42,571 bases of DNA from an uncultured Planctomycetota bacterium (GTDB lineage Bacteria > Planctomycetota > Phycisphaerae > UBA1845 > UTPLA1): contig CAADGE010000045.1 of assembly GCA_900696465.1 (NCBI GenBank), positions 1-42,571 of the forward strand, given 5' to 3'. The notes under the pieces are model-generated. The model made no database searches. It saw only the letters and a program-made list of their open reading frames with translations, and was not told the origin of the DNA. The position numbers and the translations under genes were made by a program. Within the stretch, counting starts at the first letter, position 1, and every line of letters starts with the position of its first letter. This document shows positions 8,432 to 16,690 of the stretch, in pieces.

Positions 8432-9709
8432 ATGTTCGGAAAGCCAAAAGCGAAGCCCGCTCCGCTGGTCGGGGCCGCACACACCTATCAGCAGGGGCTG
8501 GCGGCCCTTGAGACGGGCCGATATTCCGAAGCCATCGAGAAACTTTCTGCCATCGCGGATGAGCGAAGTCTGCCCGGCACGCTGGCGCGGTTTTACCTCG
8601 GGCAGGCCTATCTGCAGCTCGGACTTCAGCAACTGGCCGTCCGAAATTACACCGAGGCGACCCGCTGCTTCACCGAGGCCCGGCGGATCAACCCGGACTC
8701 GGCCGGTCTCTCGCGCTACCTGGTAACCTGTCACGCGGCCGAGGGTCGCTACGACCAGGCCGCCGGAGAGATCGAGCGACAGCAGGCCGCCGGCGAGCCG
8801 GATCACCAGCTTCCCATCCGGCTGGCGCATGCCTATCTGCGGGACGGTCAGTTCGATCGGGCCGTGCAGACGCTGACCGATGCCATCCATGCGGCACCCA
8901 GGCGGTCCGACCTGCGGCTGCAACTTGGACTGATGCTGGCCTCCGCGGACCGATACGATGAAGCCATCAATTCTCTGTCGGTCGCCGCGAAGCTGTCCCC
9001 TTTCGACGCCGTGATTCATCGACATCTCGGACTGGCCTTCGGCGCGCAGCAGCGCATGTCGGACGCGGTCCGCCACCTGCGAACCGCGCAGCGGCTGGAC
9101 CCGCAAGATGCTTACACCGCACAACTGTTGACGATGGCCTTGCAGGCGACCGGCGAATCCGCGACTTCGGACACGATCCGTCTTCGCGCGGCGCGATCGG
9201 ACGCAGACTCGGAGGCGATCGAGCAGCTCGGGCAGGTCATCGTGGCCGATCCCGATTTCGTCGAGGCGTTCCTCAGTCTGCCGGAGTCGGAGGTCGACGC
9301 CGAAGTGTTTGGCCTGCTCGCCGGAACGCTGGAGCGGGCACTGGCGCACCATCCGGACTACGCCGATCTGCATTATCACTGCTCGCGCGTGTATCAACGG
9401 CTGGGGCGAACGGACGCGGCCATCCGCGCCGCGGGCCGCGCCGTGAACATCAATCCGCGCTACGTTCAGGCCCTCATTCTGCTGGGGCGGCTCTATTCAC
9501 AGACCGATCGCGAGGCCGATGCCATCGACCGGCTGCAGGAGGCAATCGCGAGCGGGGGCGACTATCCCGATGTGCATTACCTGCTGGGCGAACTATATCG
9601 GCGGCGCGGGGATCGCGCGGCGGCGAAGACCGCCTATCGCCGCGCGCTGGAGCTGAATTCGAACTTTGAACGCGCCCGAGCGGCGCTGGAGACGATCGAG
9701 GTCGGCTAA
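8432..9709 (+). CDS. Tetratricopeptide repeat protein
   Basis: 425 aa. AAGGGG lies about ten bases before the ATG. There is no signal peptide. Nearly the whole length is TPR-like helical hairpins (for example YQQGLAALETGRYSEAIEKL, LAHAYLRDGQFDRAVQTLTD, LHYHCSRVYQRLGRTDAAIR, LLGELYRRRGDRAAAKTAYR). A less regular segment around residues 245-290 separates two repeat blocks. Such proteins act as scaffolds; no catalytic domain is present. The gene is 11 bases upstream of a second TPR gene, so the two are probably co-transcribed and their products may act together. Confidence 0.85.
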   Translation: MFGKPKAKPAPLVGAAHTYQQGLAALETGRYSEAIEKLSAIADERSLPGTLARFYLGQAYLQLGLQQLAVRNYTEATRCFTEARRINPDSAGLSRYLVTCHAAEGRYDQAAGEIERQQAAGEPDHQLPIRLAHAYLRDGQFDRAVQTLTDAIHAAPRRSDLRLQLGLMLASADRYDEAINSLSVAAKLSPFDAVIHRHLGLAFGAQQRMSDAVRHLRTAQRLDPQDAYTAQLLTMALQATGESATSDTIRLRAARSDADSEAIEQLGQVIVADPDFVEAFLSLPESEVDAEVFGLLAGTLERALAHHPDYADLHYHCSRVYQRLGRTDAAIRAAGRAVNINPRYVQALILLGRLYSQTDREADAIDRLQEAIASGGDYPDVHYLLGELYRRRGDRAAAKTAYRRALELNSNFERARAALETIEVG

Positions 9710-9720
9710 GGGGGGTTGTG

Positions 9721-11427
9721 ATGTCATTCCTGCTCGAGGCGCTGGGACGCGGATTGATCGCGCACCTCTCGGGGGCGTTCGAACGCATTCTCGGCACCGA
9801 TACCAATGAGAATCTCGCCGAGCTGGAAAAGCTCGCCGAACTCGATCCCGAGAATCTGCCGGTGCGCGTCCGTCTCGGCGGGCGATTCCTCCGCGCTGAC
9901 AATCCGACGAAAGCCCGCGCGATCTTTGAGGACGTGCTGCGCCGGCGGCCGGATGACTTCGCGGCGCGGATCGGCCTGGCCTGCTGCTACGACGCGATGG
10001 GAAAGATCGAAGATGCGCTCGAACAGTTCCGCGTCTGCCAGAAGGCCGATCCGCTCAGCCCGGCGATCCTCTTCAGTCTCGGGTACTGTCACGAGCGCGC
10101 CGGACGCGAGACGCAGGCGGTGGAATATTATCGCGAGGCACTGACGCAGTGCCCGACGCTGCGCAATTCCCACGAGCGGTTGGCCGCGATCTTCCTCCGG
10201 CAGAATCGGCTCGATCAGGCGATCGAGCATTACACCGCGTTGTGCGAGCTCGATCCGCATCATGTCGATCTGCAACTGACGCTGGCGAATCTGCACCTGC
10301 GCCGCGGCAACAACGCGGCGGCCATCTCCCGCTATGAACAGGCCCTGGCCCTGGAGCCGGACAACTGGGCCGTGCACAACGACATCGTGTCGGCCTACGA
10401 GGAAGCAGGTCTGATCCGCGAGGCCATCGAGTATCTGCACAAGATGCTCGACGAGCAGCCGGAATTCGCGGATACCCGCCTGCGGCTGGGCGATCTCTAT
10501 GCCCGCGTGGGCAACGACGAGGCCGCCACAGCCAACTACCGTCGGGCGGCGGAGATGTCCCCGGACTATCTCGAGGCCAACGTCAAGCTCGGCACGCAGC
10601 ACCTTCGGGCCGGTCGCTACGACCAGGCGGCGCAGTGGTTCTCCACCGCGCTGGAGATCAACGACCGCCTGCTGTCGGCCTACATCGGCATCGGCGTCGC
10701 CCAGCATGCCTCGGGGCAAACGGCCGATGCGCTGGCGTCCTTTGAGATGGCACGAAACATCGAGCCGAACAGCACGCTGCTCTTCTCCGAGGTGGCGCGG
10801 ATGCATCTGAAGGCGGCGGCAAGTCAGCAGAGCAATCGTTATCTGATCGGCCGCACATCGACGAATGATAGTCCAACGGGTACTGCCGCTGTGCCGCAGA
10901 CGCAGGACATCCTTTCGCAGCAGATCGACCGGCTGCGAGAGGCCGTCCGCCGAAATCCGAACCATGCCGACCTGCACTACCGGCTCGGTCTGCTGCTTCG
11001 CAATCGCGGTCAGATCGAAGATGCCGCCGCCGCCTTCCAGCAGGCGGTGCGGATCAACCCGACCTACATGAAGGCGCTCATCAAGCTCGGGCTGGCCCTG
11101 GGTGAACTCGATCGCACGGAGGAAGCCATCGAGGTGCTGTGCCAGGCCACGAATATCCAACCCGACTATCTCGACCTCCATTACCAGCTCGGTCTGCTCT
11201 TCGTGCAGCGCCACCAGTTCGAGATGGCAGTCGAGCATTTTGAGCGTGCCGTCGCCGGGCATCCGACCAATGTGGCCTTTCAGGGTAATCTGGCGCTGGC
11301 GCTGCAAAACATGGGCATGGTCGATCGGGCGCAGGCGACCTGGAAGATCGTCCGCGAACTGGACCCCGATTCGGTCTATGGGGAGCAGGCGCGGGCAGCA
11401 CTGTCCGGAGCGAGCGAGCAGAGCTGA
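9721..11427 (+). CDS. Tetratricopeptide repeat protein
   Basis: 569 aa from the ATG at 9721 (a GTG directly before it is also in frame); AAGGGGGG lies about five bases upstream. After about 40 N-terminal residues the protein is almost entirely TPRs, with typical units such as GLACCYDAMGKIEDALEQFR, LANLHLRRGNNAAAISRYEQ, LGDLYARVGNDEAATANYRR and LGLLLRNRGQIEDAAAAFQQ. A short non-repeat linker (about residues 370-400, SSRTSTNDSPTGTA-like) splits the array. No enzymatic domain or signal peptide is seen. It is the second gene of a two-TPR-gene operon. Confidence 0.87.
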   Translation: MSFLLEALGRGLIAHLSGAFERILGTDTNENLAELEKLAELDPENLPVRVRLGGRFLRADNPTKARAIFEDVLRRRPDDFAARIGLACCYDAMGKIEDALEQFRVCQKADPLSPAILFSLGYCHERAGRETQAVEYYREALTQCPTLRNSHERLAAIFLRQNRLDQAIEHYTALCELDPHHVDLQLTLANLHLRRGNNAAAISRYEQALALEPDNWAVHNDIVSAYEEAGLIREAIEYLHKMLDEQPEFADTRLRLGDLYARVGNDEAATANYRRAAEMSPDYLEANVKLGTQHLRAGRYDQAAQWFSTALEINDRLLSAYIGIGVAQHASGQTADALASFEMARNIEPNSTLLFSEVARMHLKAAASQQSNRYLIGRTSTNDSPTGTAAVPQTQDILSQQIDRLREAVRRNPNHADLHYRLGLLLRNRGQIEDAAAAFQQAVRINPTYMKALIKLGLALGELDRTEEAIEVLCQATNIQPDYLDLHYQLGLLFVQRHQFEMAVEHFERAVAGHPTNVAFQGNLALALQNMGMVDRAQATWKIVRELDPDSVYGEQARAALSGASEQS

Positions 11428-11495
11428 TCAACCGCCGGCATTCGCCATGGCGAGTGCGGGAAAAGCACGGCTCACCCGAATCGGTCTTTTGGCTG

Positions 11496-11501
11496 TACAA
11501 T
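11496..11501 (+). promoter_or_regulatory. -10 element eight bases before the pseudouridine synthase ATG
   Basis: TACAAT ends eight bases before the ATG at 11510, with no Shine-Dalgarno in between. A transcript from it would start at or next to the ATG, so the mRNA may be leaderless. No good -35 is visible. Confidence 0.35.
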
Positions 11502-11509
11502 TCTATTCC

Positions 11510-12355
11510 ATGTCTACGACTGTCCGGATACAGCGGCTGCTGGCTTCCGCGGGATACGGTTCGCGCCGGGCCTGCGAGGAACTGGTCATTCAAGGTCGCG
11601 TGACGGTCAATGGGAAGATCGTGCGCGAACTTCCGCTGCTGGTTGATCCGCAGCGCGACCGGGTCAAGGTCGATGGCAGCTCCGTGCATGGTGAGCCACT
11701 GGTCTATTACCTGCTCAACAAACCCAGGGGCGTCTATTGCACGAACAACGACCCCGCGGGGCGCAAGCGGGCGGTTGATCTGCTTGTCGGCGTGAAGGAG
11801 CGGGTGTTTCCCGTCGGGCGGCTGGATGCCGATTCGACCGGCCTGCTGATTCTGACGAACGACGGGGCGCTGGCACAGAAGCTGACTCACCCGCGGCACG
11901 GCGCGCCGAAGACCTACCGCGTGGAAGTGGCGGGCATGCCGACGGACGGGGCGCTGCAGAAACTTCGAACGGGCGTGTGGCTTTCGGAAGGCAAGACGGC
12001 GCCAGCACAGATCAGCATCATCCATCGACAACGGACGAAGGCGGTGCTTGAGATCACGCTGCGCGAGGGGCGCAATCGGGAGATTCGCCGCATGCTGGCC
12101 AAGCTGGGGCACAACGTGCGGCGACTGACGCGGATTCGCATGGGCAAGCTGTCGATCAGCAGGGTGCCGCTGGGCGGGTATCGTCGCTTGACGCCGGCGG
12201 AGGTGAAGTATCTGCATCATCTGACGCAAGGCGCGGAGGATTCGGCTCTTTTTTCTTCACGCGGGCGCAGGAGCAGCGTTCGGCAAGGGCCGCCGCCGCG
12301 GTCACGAGCGCGTCGGGCACCTGAAAAATCGCGGCGCGCTCCTGAAAAAAGTTGA
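11510..12355 (+). CDS. rRNA pseudouridine synthase, RsuA/RluB/E/F family
   Basis: 281 aa. An S4 RNA-binding domain (RIQRLLASAGYGSRRACEELVIQ, read as RIQRLLASAGYGSRR and CEELVIQGRVTVNG) is followed by the catalytic domain with LLNKPRGVYCT and the active-site motif GRLDADSTGLLILTNDG; Asp106 is the expected nucleophile. REGRNREIRRMLAKLGHNV is the family signature near the C terminus. The enzyme isomerises one uridine in 23S or 16S rRNA; the member (RluB or another) cannot be fixed here. An upstream ATG at 11447 is possible, but the family begins at RIQ. The last roughly 35 residues are a basic tail with two copies of R-A-P-E-K-S. Confidence 0.9.
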   Translation: MSTTVRIQRLLASAGYGSRRACEELVIQGRVTVNGKIVRELPLLVDPQRDRVKVDGSSVHGEPLVYYLLNKPRGVYCTNNDPAGRKRAVDLLVGVKERVFPVGRLDADSTGLLILTNDGALAQKLTHPRHGAPKTYRVEVAGMPTDGALQKLRTGVWLSEGKTAPAQISIIHRQRTKAVLEITLREGRNREIRRMLAKLGHNVRRLTRIRMGKLSISRVPLGGYRRLTPAEVKYLHHLTQGAEDSALFSSRGRRSSVRQGPPPRSRARRAPEKSRRAPEKS

Positions 12356-12512
12356 AAAATCCGGAAAAAGTCAGAGCCGGTTGTCCGTTGTCGGGCGATT
12401 GGGAATCGTGGGTGCGCAGTTGGTCGCATACGGAACAGGTCTTGATCGGTGTGCGCGCCGAAGCGTGAAGACCTGGGGCCTGGGATTTGAGTCCTGGTGC
12501 GATTGTGATCGT

Positions 12513-13520
12513 TCAGCCCTCGGCGCCGGTGAGCTTGGCGCTTGTGCTGGTACTGGGAACGGGCTGGAGGATTGCGCCGGTCAGGTCGCGGACGCTCTTC
12601 ATGCCGTGGTGCGAGAGGTAGGCCGACAGACCTTCGATGATCTTCAGAGGCGTGGTCGGGTCGATGTAGAGGGTCGTGCCAACTGACACGGCACTGGCAC
12701 CGGCGAGGAGGAACTCGACGGCGTCCTGCCAGTTGCGAATGCCGCCGATGCCGATGATGGGGATTCCGGCTTCACGGGCCACTTCGCGATAGACCTTGTG
12801 AACCAGATGAACGGCCATCGGGCGGATGGCGGGGCCGGAGAGGCCGCCGCTGGCGTTGGCGAGGACGGGCCGGCGTTTTTCGATGTCGATGACCATGCCG
12901 AGGAAGGTGTTGACCATCGAGAGTGCATCTGCGCCGGCGTCGATGGCGGCTCGGGCCATCAGTGACACATCGGTGACATTCGGCGAGAGCTTGACGATCA
13001 ATACCCCGCGCTGGACCACCGGCCGCACGGCCTGAACGAGTTCGCGGAGCAGCGCGGCGTCGGTGCCGAACATGAGGCCGTCGGCGACGTTGGGGCAGGA
13101 GACGTTCAGCTCGATGCCGGCGATCTCCGGGGCGGCATCAACTCGGCGGCAGACGGTGACGTAATCGTCGACGCTGTGTCCGGCGACGTTGACGAAGACG
13201 TGCGTACCGAGCGTGGCGATCTCGGGGATTTTCTTCTCCATGAATTCGTCGAGGCCGACATTGGCTAGGCCGATGGCGTTGAGCATTCCGCCGGGGGTTT
13301 CGACGATGCGCTGCGGCTCGTTGCCCGTGCGGGGCTTTACAGTGACACTCTTGGTGACGAAGCCGCCGAGCTTTGAGAGGTCCATGTAGGGGGCGTACTC
13401 GCGGCCATAGCCGCAGGTGCCGGATGCGGTGAGGACGGGATTTTTGAGCGTGAGATTGCCGAGCCGGACGGACAGATCGTGCCCTGTTTCGGCGGTATGC
13501 TGGGATGGCGGAATGCTCAC
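12513..13520 (-). CDS. pyrD: Dihydroorotate dehydrogenase, class 1 (PyrD)
   Basis: 335 aa from a GTG at 13520, which has GGAG seven bases upstream. The frame extends much further upstream, but only antisense to the methyltransferase gene. Oxidises dihydroorotate to orotate in pyrimidine synthesis, with FMN bound in a TIM barrel. Visible motifs: NPVLTASGTCGYG, the FMN region TKSVTVKPRTGN, and IELNVSCPNV with Cys142, the catalytic base that marks class 1; then IIGIGGIRNWQDAVEFLLAGA for phosphate binding. The GNEPQRI/NAIGLANVG pattern fits class 1B, which needs a PyrK partner; pyrK is not in the window. The C-terminal extension of about 20 residues is Ser/Thr-rich. Confidence 0.92.
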   Translation of the reverse strand: MSIPPSQHTAETGHDLSVRLGNLTLKNPVLTASGTCGYGREYAPYMDLSKLGGFVTKSVTVKPRTGNEPQRIVETPGGMLNAIGLANVGLDEFMEKKIPEIATLGTHVFVNVAGHSVDDYVTVCRRVDAAPEIAGIELNVSCPNVADGLMFGTDAALLRELVQAVRPVVQRGVLIVKLSPNVTDVSLMARAAIDAGADALSMVNTFLGMVIDIEKRRPVLANASGGLSGPAIRPMAVHLVHKVYREVAREAGIPIIGIGGIRNWQDAVEFLLAGASAVSVGTTLYIDPTTPLKIIEGLSAYLSHHGMKSVRDLTGAILQPVPSTSTSAKLTGAEG

Positions 13521-13664
13521 GCTTGAACTCCACGGCCATCGGGCGGACGCGTCGGTGCGGACGGCGCCTTCGACGACGGTTGTCGGCGCATCGACTCCCC
13601 GGACATGCCGGGTTCGGCTATGATCCACGCTGGACGCGGGGTCGTCCAGCAAAGGACAGCAAGC

Positions 13665-14468
13665 ATGTCGCAGCGAACGATGGAAGCTCATTATCAGCCG
13701 AACTGGCGCCTGACCCAGGCGCACGGTCTGTCGGGCTACAACTGCGGCTATGCGGAATCTCCGGGCTGCGGCACGTTTGACGCGCACCAGCGCTCGCTCG
13801 TCTGGCGGCTGATCGGGGATACGCCAATTGCCGGAGACACGATCCTGCTGGATATCGGTTGCGGCATTGGCGGGCCTGCCGGGTGGATCATGGAGCGGTA
13901 CGGACCGCGGCAGGTGATCGGGGTGGAGTTTCTGTCGTCGAGTGTCCATGCGGCACGTGAGCGGGCGAGCACGATGGTCCGTGCCCCGCGCTTTATTCAG
14001 GGCGATGCACAGAATCTGCCGCTGGCGGATGGCTCGATCGATGTGATCTTCAATCTGGAGTCGGCGCTTCATTATCCTGACAAGCGGGCGTTCATCCGTG
14101 AATGTCACCGGGTGCTCAAGCCGGGCGGCGTCCTGTGCCTGGGCGATATCACGACGCCGCACAAGCGGTTGTTCGCGCTGGCGGCGCTGCTCAATCGCGT
14201 ACCGACGCAGTTCAATTCGAACGTGCGGCTGTGGACGACGCGCGACTACGAATCGGCCTTCGCATCGCAGGGGCTGGCGATGGACTGGCACGAGTGCGCG
14301 TCGAAGCGGGTGTCGGACTCGCTGGCGGACGGGCTCAGCGAGATTCGATCGCGCGGCTGGGCGGCGTCGGCCGGGTTTCGTGCGCGGTGTGTTTACCTTG
14401 CCTTTCTGGAGAAGCTGCTCCGTGCGGGCCGGTTGAATTACGATCTGTTTCGGCTGCGCCGGATGTAG
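13665..14468 (+). CDS. SAM-dependent methyltransferase, class I
   Basis: 267 aa from the ATG at 13665, chosen because AAAGGA lies eight bases upstream. Motif I is LLDIGCGIGG (residues 61-70), followed by the acidic end of strand 2 (VIGVEFL), QGDAQNLPLADGSIDVI and the post-motif RVLKPGGVLCLGD. This is the Methyltransf_11-type fold used on small molecules, quinones or lipids. The N-terminal 40 residues (YNCGYAESPGCGTFDAHQ) lie before the core and may shape the acceptor site. The substrate is unknown. The gene is divergent from pyrD. Confidence 0.85.
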   Translation: MSQRTMEAHYQPNWRLTQAHGLSGYNCGYAESPGCGTFDAHQRSLVWRLIGDTPIAGDTILLDIGCGIGGPAGWIMERYGPRQVIGVEFLSSSVHAARERASTMVRAPRFIQGDAQNLPLADGSIDVIFNLESALHYPDKRAFIRECHRVLKPGGVLCLGDITTPHKRLFALAALLNRVPTQFNSNVRLWTTRDYESAFASQGLAMDWHECASKRVSDSLADGLSEIRSRGWAASAGFRARCVYLAFLEKLLRAGRLNYDLFRLRRM

Positions 14469-14664
14469 CATTCTGCTCGCACAAGTCCTCCGGCATGGGC
14501 GGCAGGGCTCATCTCACAAAAAAGTAGATTGAAAACGCTTGGAACTTCTGACTTTTAGCCGGAGCGGCCGGGCGCGTGATGCGGACGGCCTCTCGATCAT
14601 ATACTTGCTCCGTGTGCGCGCGGAGGGGAGGAGACCTGGGTCCTGGGGCTTGGGGTACCGCGGA

Positions 14665-16089
14665 TCAAAGAAGTGTTCCGCGGAGGATGAGCACGGCCGT
14701 GGTGAAGTAGATCACGATGCCGGTGACGTCGACGAGGGTGGCCACGAAGGGCGTGGAAGAGACCGCAGGGTCGAAGCCGAGGCGCTTCAGCATGATCGGG
14801 AGCATCGAACCGGCAACGGTGCCGAAGAGCACGACACCGACGAGACCGGTGCCGACGACGAAACCGATCAGGACCGCGTACTGCTGAATCAGCGGATCGC
14901 CTTTGGCGCCATAGTGCGCAAAGAGAAACGCGACGATAAACGCGGTCACGCCGAGAATCGAGCCGAACATAATGCCGGAGGCGAGTTCACGTCGGAGGAC
15001 ACGCCACCAGTCGCTGAGGGTGAGTTCGCCGATGGCGATGGCGCGGATGACGAGGGAGGCGGCCTGCGATCCGGAATTGCCCCCGCTGCTGATGATGAGC
15101 GGGATAAAGAGAGCCAGGACGACGACGGCCTCGAGCGTGGCCTCGAAGCGGTGCATCGCCGTGATGGTGAGCATCTCGCCGCAGAAGAGCAGAAAAAGCC
15201 AGGGCACGCGCTTGCGGACCATTGTCAGCGCGGTCACGTCGAGGTAGGGCTCGTTAAGCACCTGGACGGCGGCCATCTTGTGGACGTCTTCCGTTTCTTC
15301 CTGTTCCGCGACGTCGAGCACGTCGTCCACCGTGACGATACCGACGAGGACGTTGCTCGAATCCACGACGGGCAGCGCCGTGCGGTCGTACTTCTTGAAG
15401 GCGCGGACGGCTTCTTCCTGGTCGTCGTGTGCCCGAAGGCAGACGTAGTGGCCGTCCATCAGATCGGCGACGGTGCCGTTCGGGTCGGCGAGGACGAGGT
15501 CGCGCAATCGGAAGTCGTCGATGAGATGGCCGCGTTCGTCAGTGACGAAGATGATGTTGAGGGTTTCCTTGTCTTTGCCGACCTGGCGCAGGTGTGAGAA
15601 GACGTGGGAGACGCTCCAGTCCTTGCGGACGGCGACATAATCGGGCGTCATGCGACGACCGATGGACTCCTCGGGGTAGCCGAGCAGCTTGACAGCGATG
15701 CGGCGCTCATCCGGCGAGAGGAGACTGATGAGGCGTTGCGCGGCCTCGCCGGGCATTTCTTCGAGGAGGGCGGTGCGGTCGTCGGGGTCCATCTCGTTGA
15801 GAACGGCGGCGACCTGTTCCTGACCCATGGCGCGGAGGACGGGCTCCTGCAACTCGACGGGGAGATACTCGAAGACGTCGGTGGCCTTGTCGCGGGGGAG
15901 GATTCGGAAGATGACGGCGACCTGGTCGGGCGGGAGGTCTGAAAAGAGGTCGGCGACTTCCGCGGCGGGCAGATCGACGAGGGCCTCACGCAGCGCGGTG
16001 AAGTTCCGCGATTCGATCAGCTCTTCAATCTCCGGTTGGAGCAGTTCGCCCAGCATGGCAGCGAGGACGTCCTTCCTGCCGGACAGCAT
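14665..16089 (-). CDS. mgtE: Magnesium transporter MgtE
   Basis: 474 aa from the ATG at 16089; an ATG at 16056 is an alternative, and neither has a strong ribosome site. The N domain of superhelical repeats (LPAAEVADLFSDLPPDQVAVIFRIL) is followed by two CBS domains (from about residue 130: MTPDYVAVRKDWSV, then ALPVVDSSNVLVGIVTVDDVLDVA). Five membrane helices form the pore, with the conserved RVPWLFLLF, SGGNSGSQAASLVIRAIAIGEL and a final VDVTGIVIYF. MgtE is a Mg2+-gated Mg2+ channel in the inner membrane. It is the third gene after a HEAT-repeat and a small membrane-protein gene on the same strand (139-base gap). Confidence 0.93.
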   Translation of the reverse strand: MLSGRKDVLAAMLGELLQPEIEELIESRNFTALREALVDLPAAEVADLFSDLPPDQVAVIFRILPRDKATDVFEYLPVELQEPVLRAMGQEQVAAVLNEMDPDDRTALLEEMPGEAAQRLISLLSPDERRIAVKLLGYPEESIGRRMTPDYVAVRKDWSVSHVFSHLRQVGKDKETLNIIFVTDERGHLIDDFRLRDLVLADPNGTVADLMDGHYVCLRAHDDQEEAVRAFKKYDRTALPVVDSSNVLVGIVTVDDVLDVAEQEETEDVHKMAAVQVLNEPYLDVTALTMVRKRVPWLFLLFCGEMLTITAMHRFEATLEAVVVLALFIPLIISSGGNSGSQAASLVIRAIAIGELTLSDWWRVLRRELASGIMFGSILGVTAFIVAFLFAHYGAKGDPLIQQYAVLIGFVVGTGLVGVVLFGTVAGSMLPIMLKRLGFDPAVSSTPFVATLVDVTGIVIYFTTAVLILRGTLL

Positions 16090-16228
16090 CGCCGGCGAGA
16101 ACCATGCATCCGGGTTCGGCGCGGCTGCCGAACTTGGGGGCGGATTGTATCCGGCCTTCGTGAATTGGCGAGATGTAAAGCTCGCGTCACGGCATCGACG
16201 CGGCGCGCAGACCGCATGACTCGTGGAT

Positions 16229-16690
16229 TCAGGCGTGGACCTGTGCGCCGGTATCGAAGGCCGCTGCGGCGAGAGATTCGATTCGCGATCGGACACGCTG
16301 TCGGAGCGTGCGGGACTTGAGTCGATCGGCCGCAGTGCCGGCCTGGGTTTCGAGCAGCTCGGGCGAGAGGAGCATGGCCGTCGGGTGCGGCAGCTTCGCA
16401 CGCCAGACAAACCAGATCAGCAGGATGCGATCGGCAAGACCAATGCCGAGCTTGCGCATGGCCTTCTCGAACAGCCAGAGCGGGTGGACGGGCGGGCCGG
16501 AGCGAAGGCGCTCTTCCTTGCGTCGGGCCAGGAGCATCATCACGAGCAGGATCGAGGCGACGCAGACGACAAACCAGAGGAAGACGCGGAAGTCGGCGCC
16601 CATGGCGTTGTGGGTGCTGAATCCCTGCCGCAGTCCTTCGAGGCGCTGCCGGATGGGATCATCCGCGAGAAGGAAGGTCCATGTGTTCAT
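16229..16690 (-). CDS. Small membrane protein of unknown function
   Basis: 153 aa. The ATG overlaps the stop of the upstream HEAT-repeat gene by four bases (ATGA), a sign of translational coupling. One strong membrane helix (about residues 37-55, VFLWFVVCVASILLVMMLLA) and a second, weaker hydrophobic stretch (about 85-100, ILLIWFVW) are followed by a basic C-terminal tail. No family recognised. Its tight link to the HEAT-repeat gene suggests a shared role, perhaps as membrane anchor. Confidence 0.65.
   Translation of the reverse strand: MNTWTFLLADDPIRQRLEGLRQGFSTHNAMGADFRVFLWFVVCVASILLVMMLLARRKEERLRSGPPVHPLWLFEKAMRKLGIGLADRILLIWFVWRAKLPHPTAMLLSPELLETQAGTAADRLKSRTLRQRVRSRIESLAAAAFDTGAQVHA

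Noticed and set aside
9724-11307. 527-codon minus-strand frame opposite the second TPR gene
   Set aside because: The plus strand encodes clean TPR units with a strong ribosome site; the antisense frame has no family signature.
12300-12355. Tandem RAPEKS units in the pseudouridine synthase tail as a functional repeat
   Set aside because: Only two copies in a basic low-complexity tail, next to short A-runs; more likely slippage than a domain.
13521-14471. N-terminal extension of PyrD to 652 aa
   Set aside because: The extra part is antisense to a real methyltransferase gene, and the GTG at 13520 has a good ribosome site.
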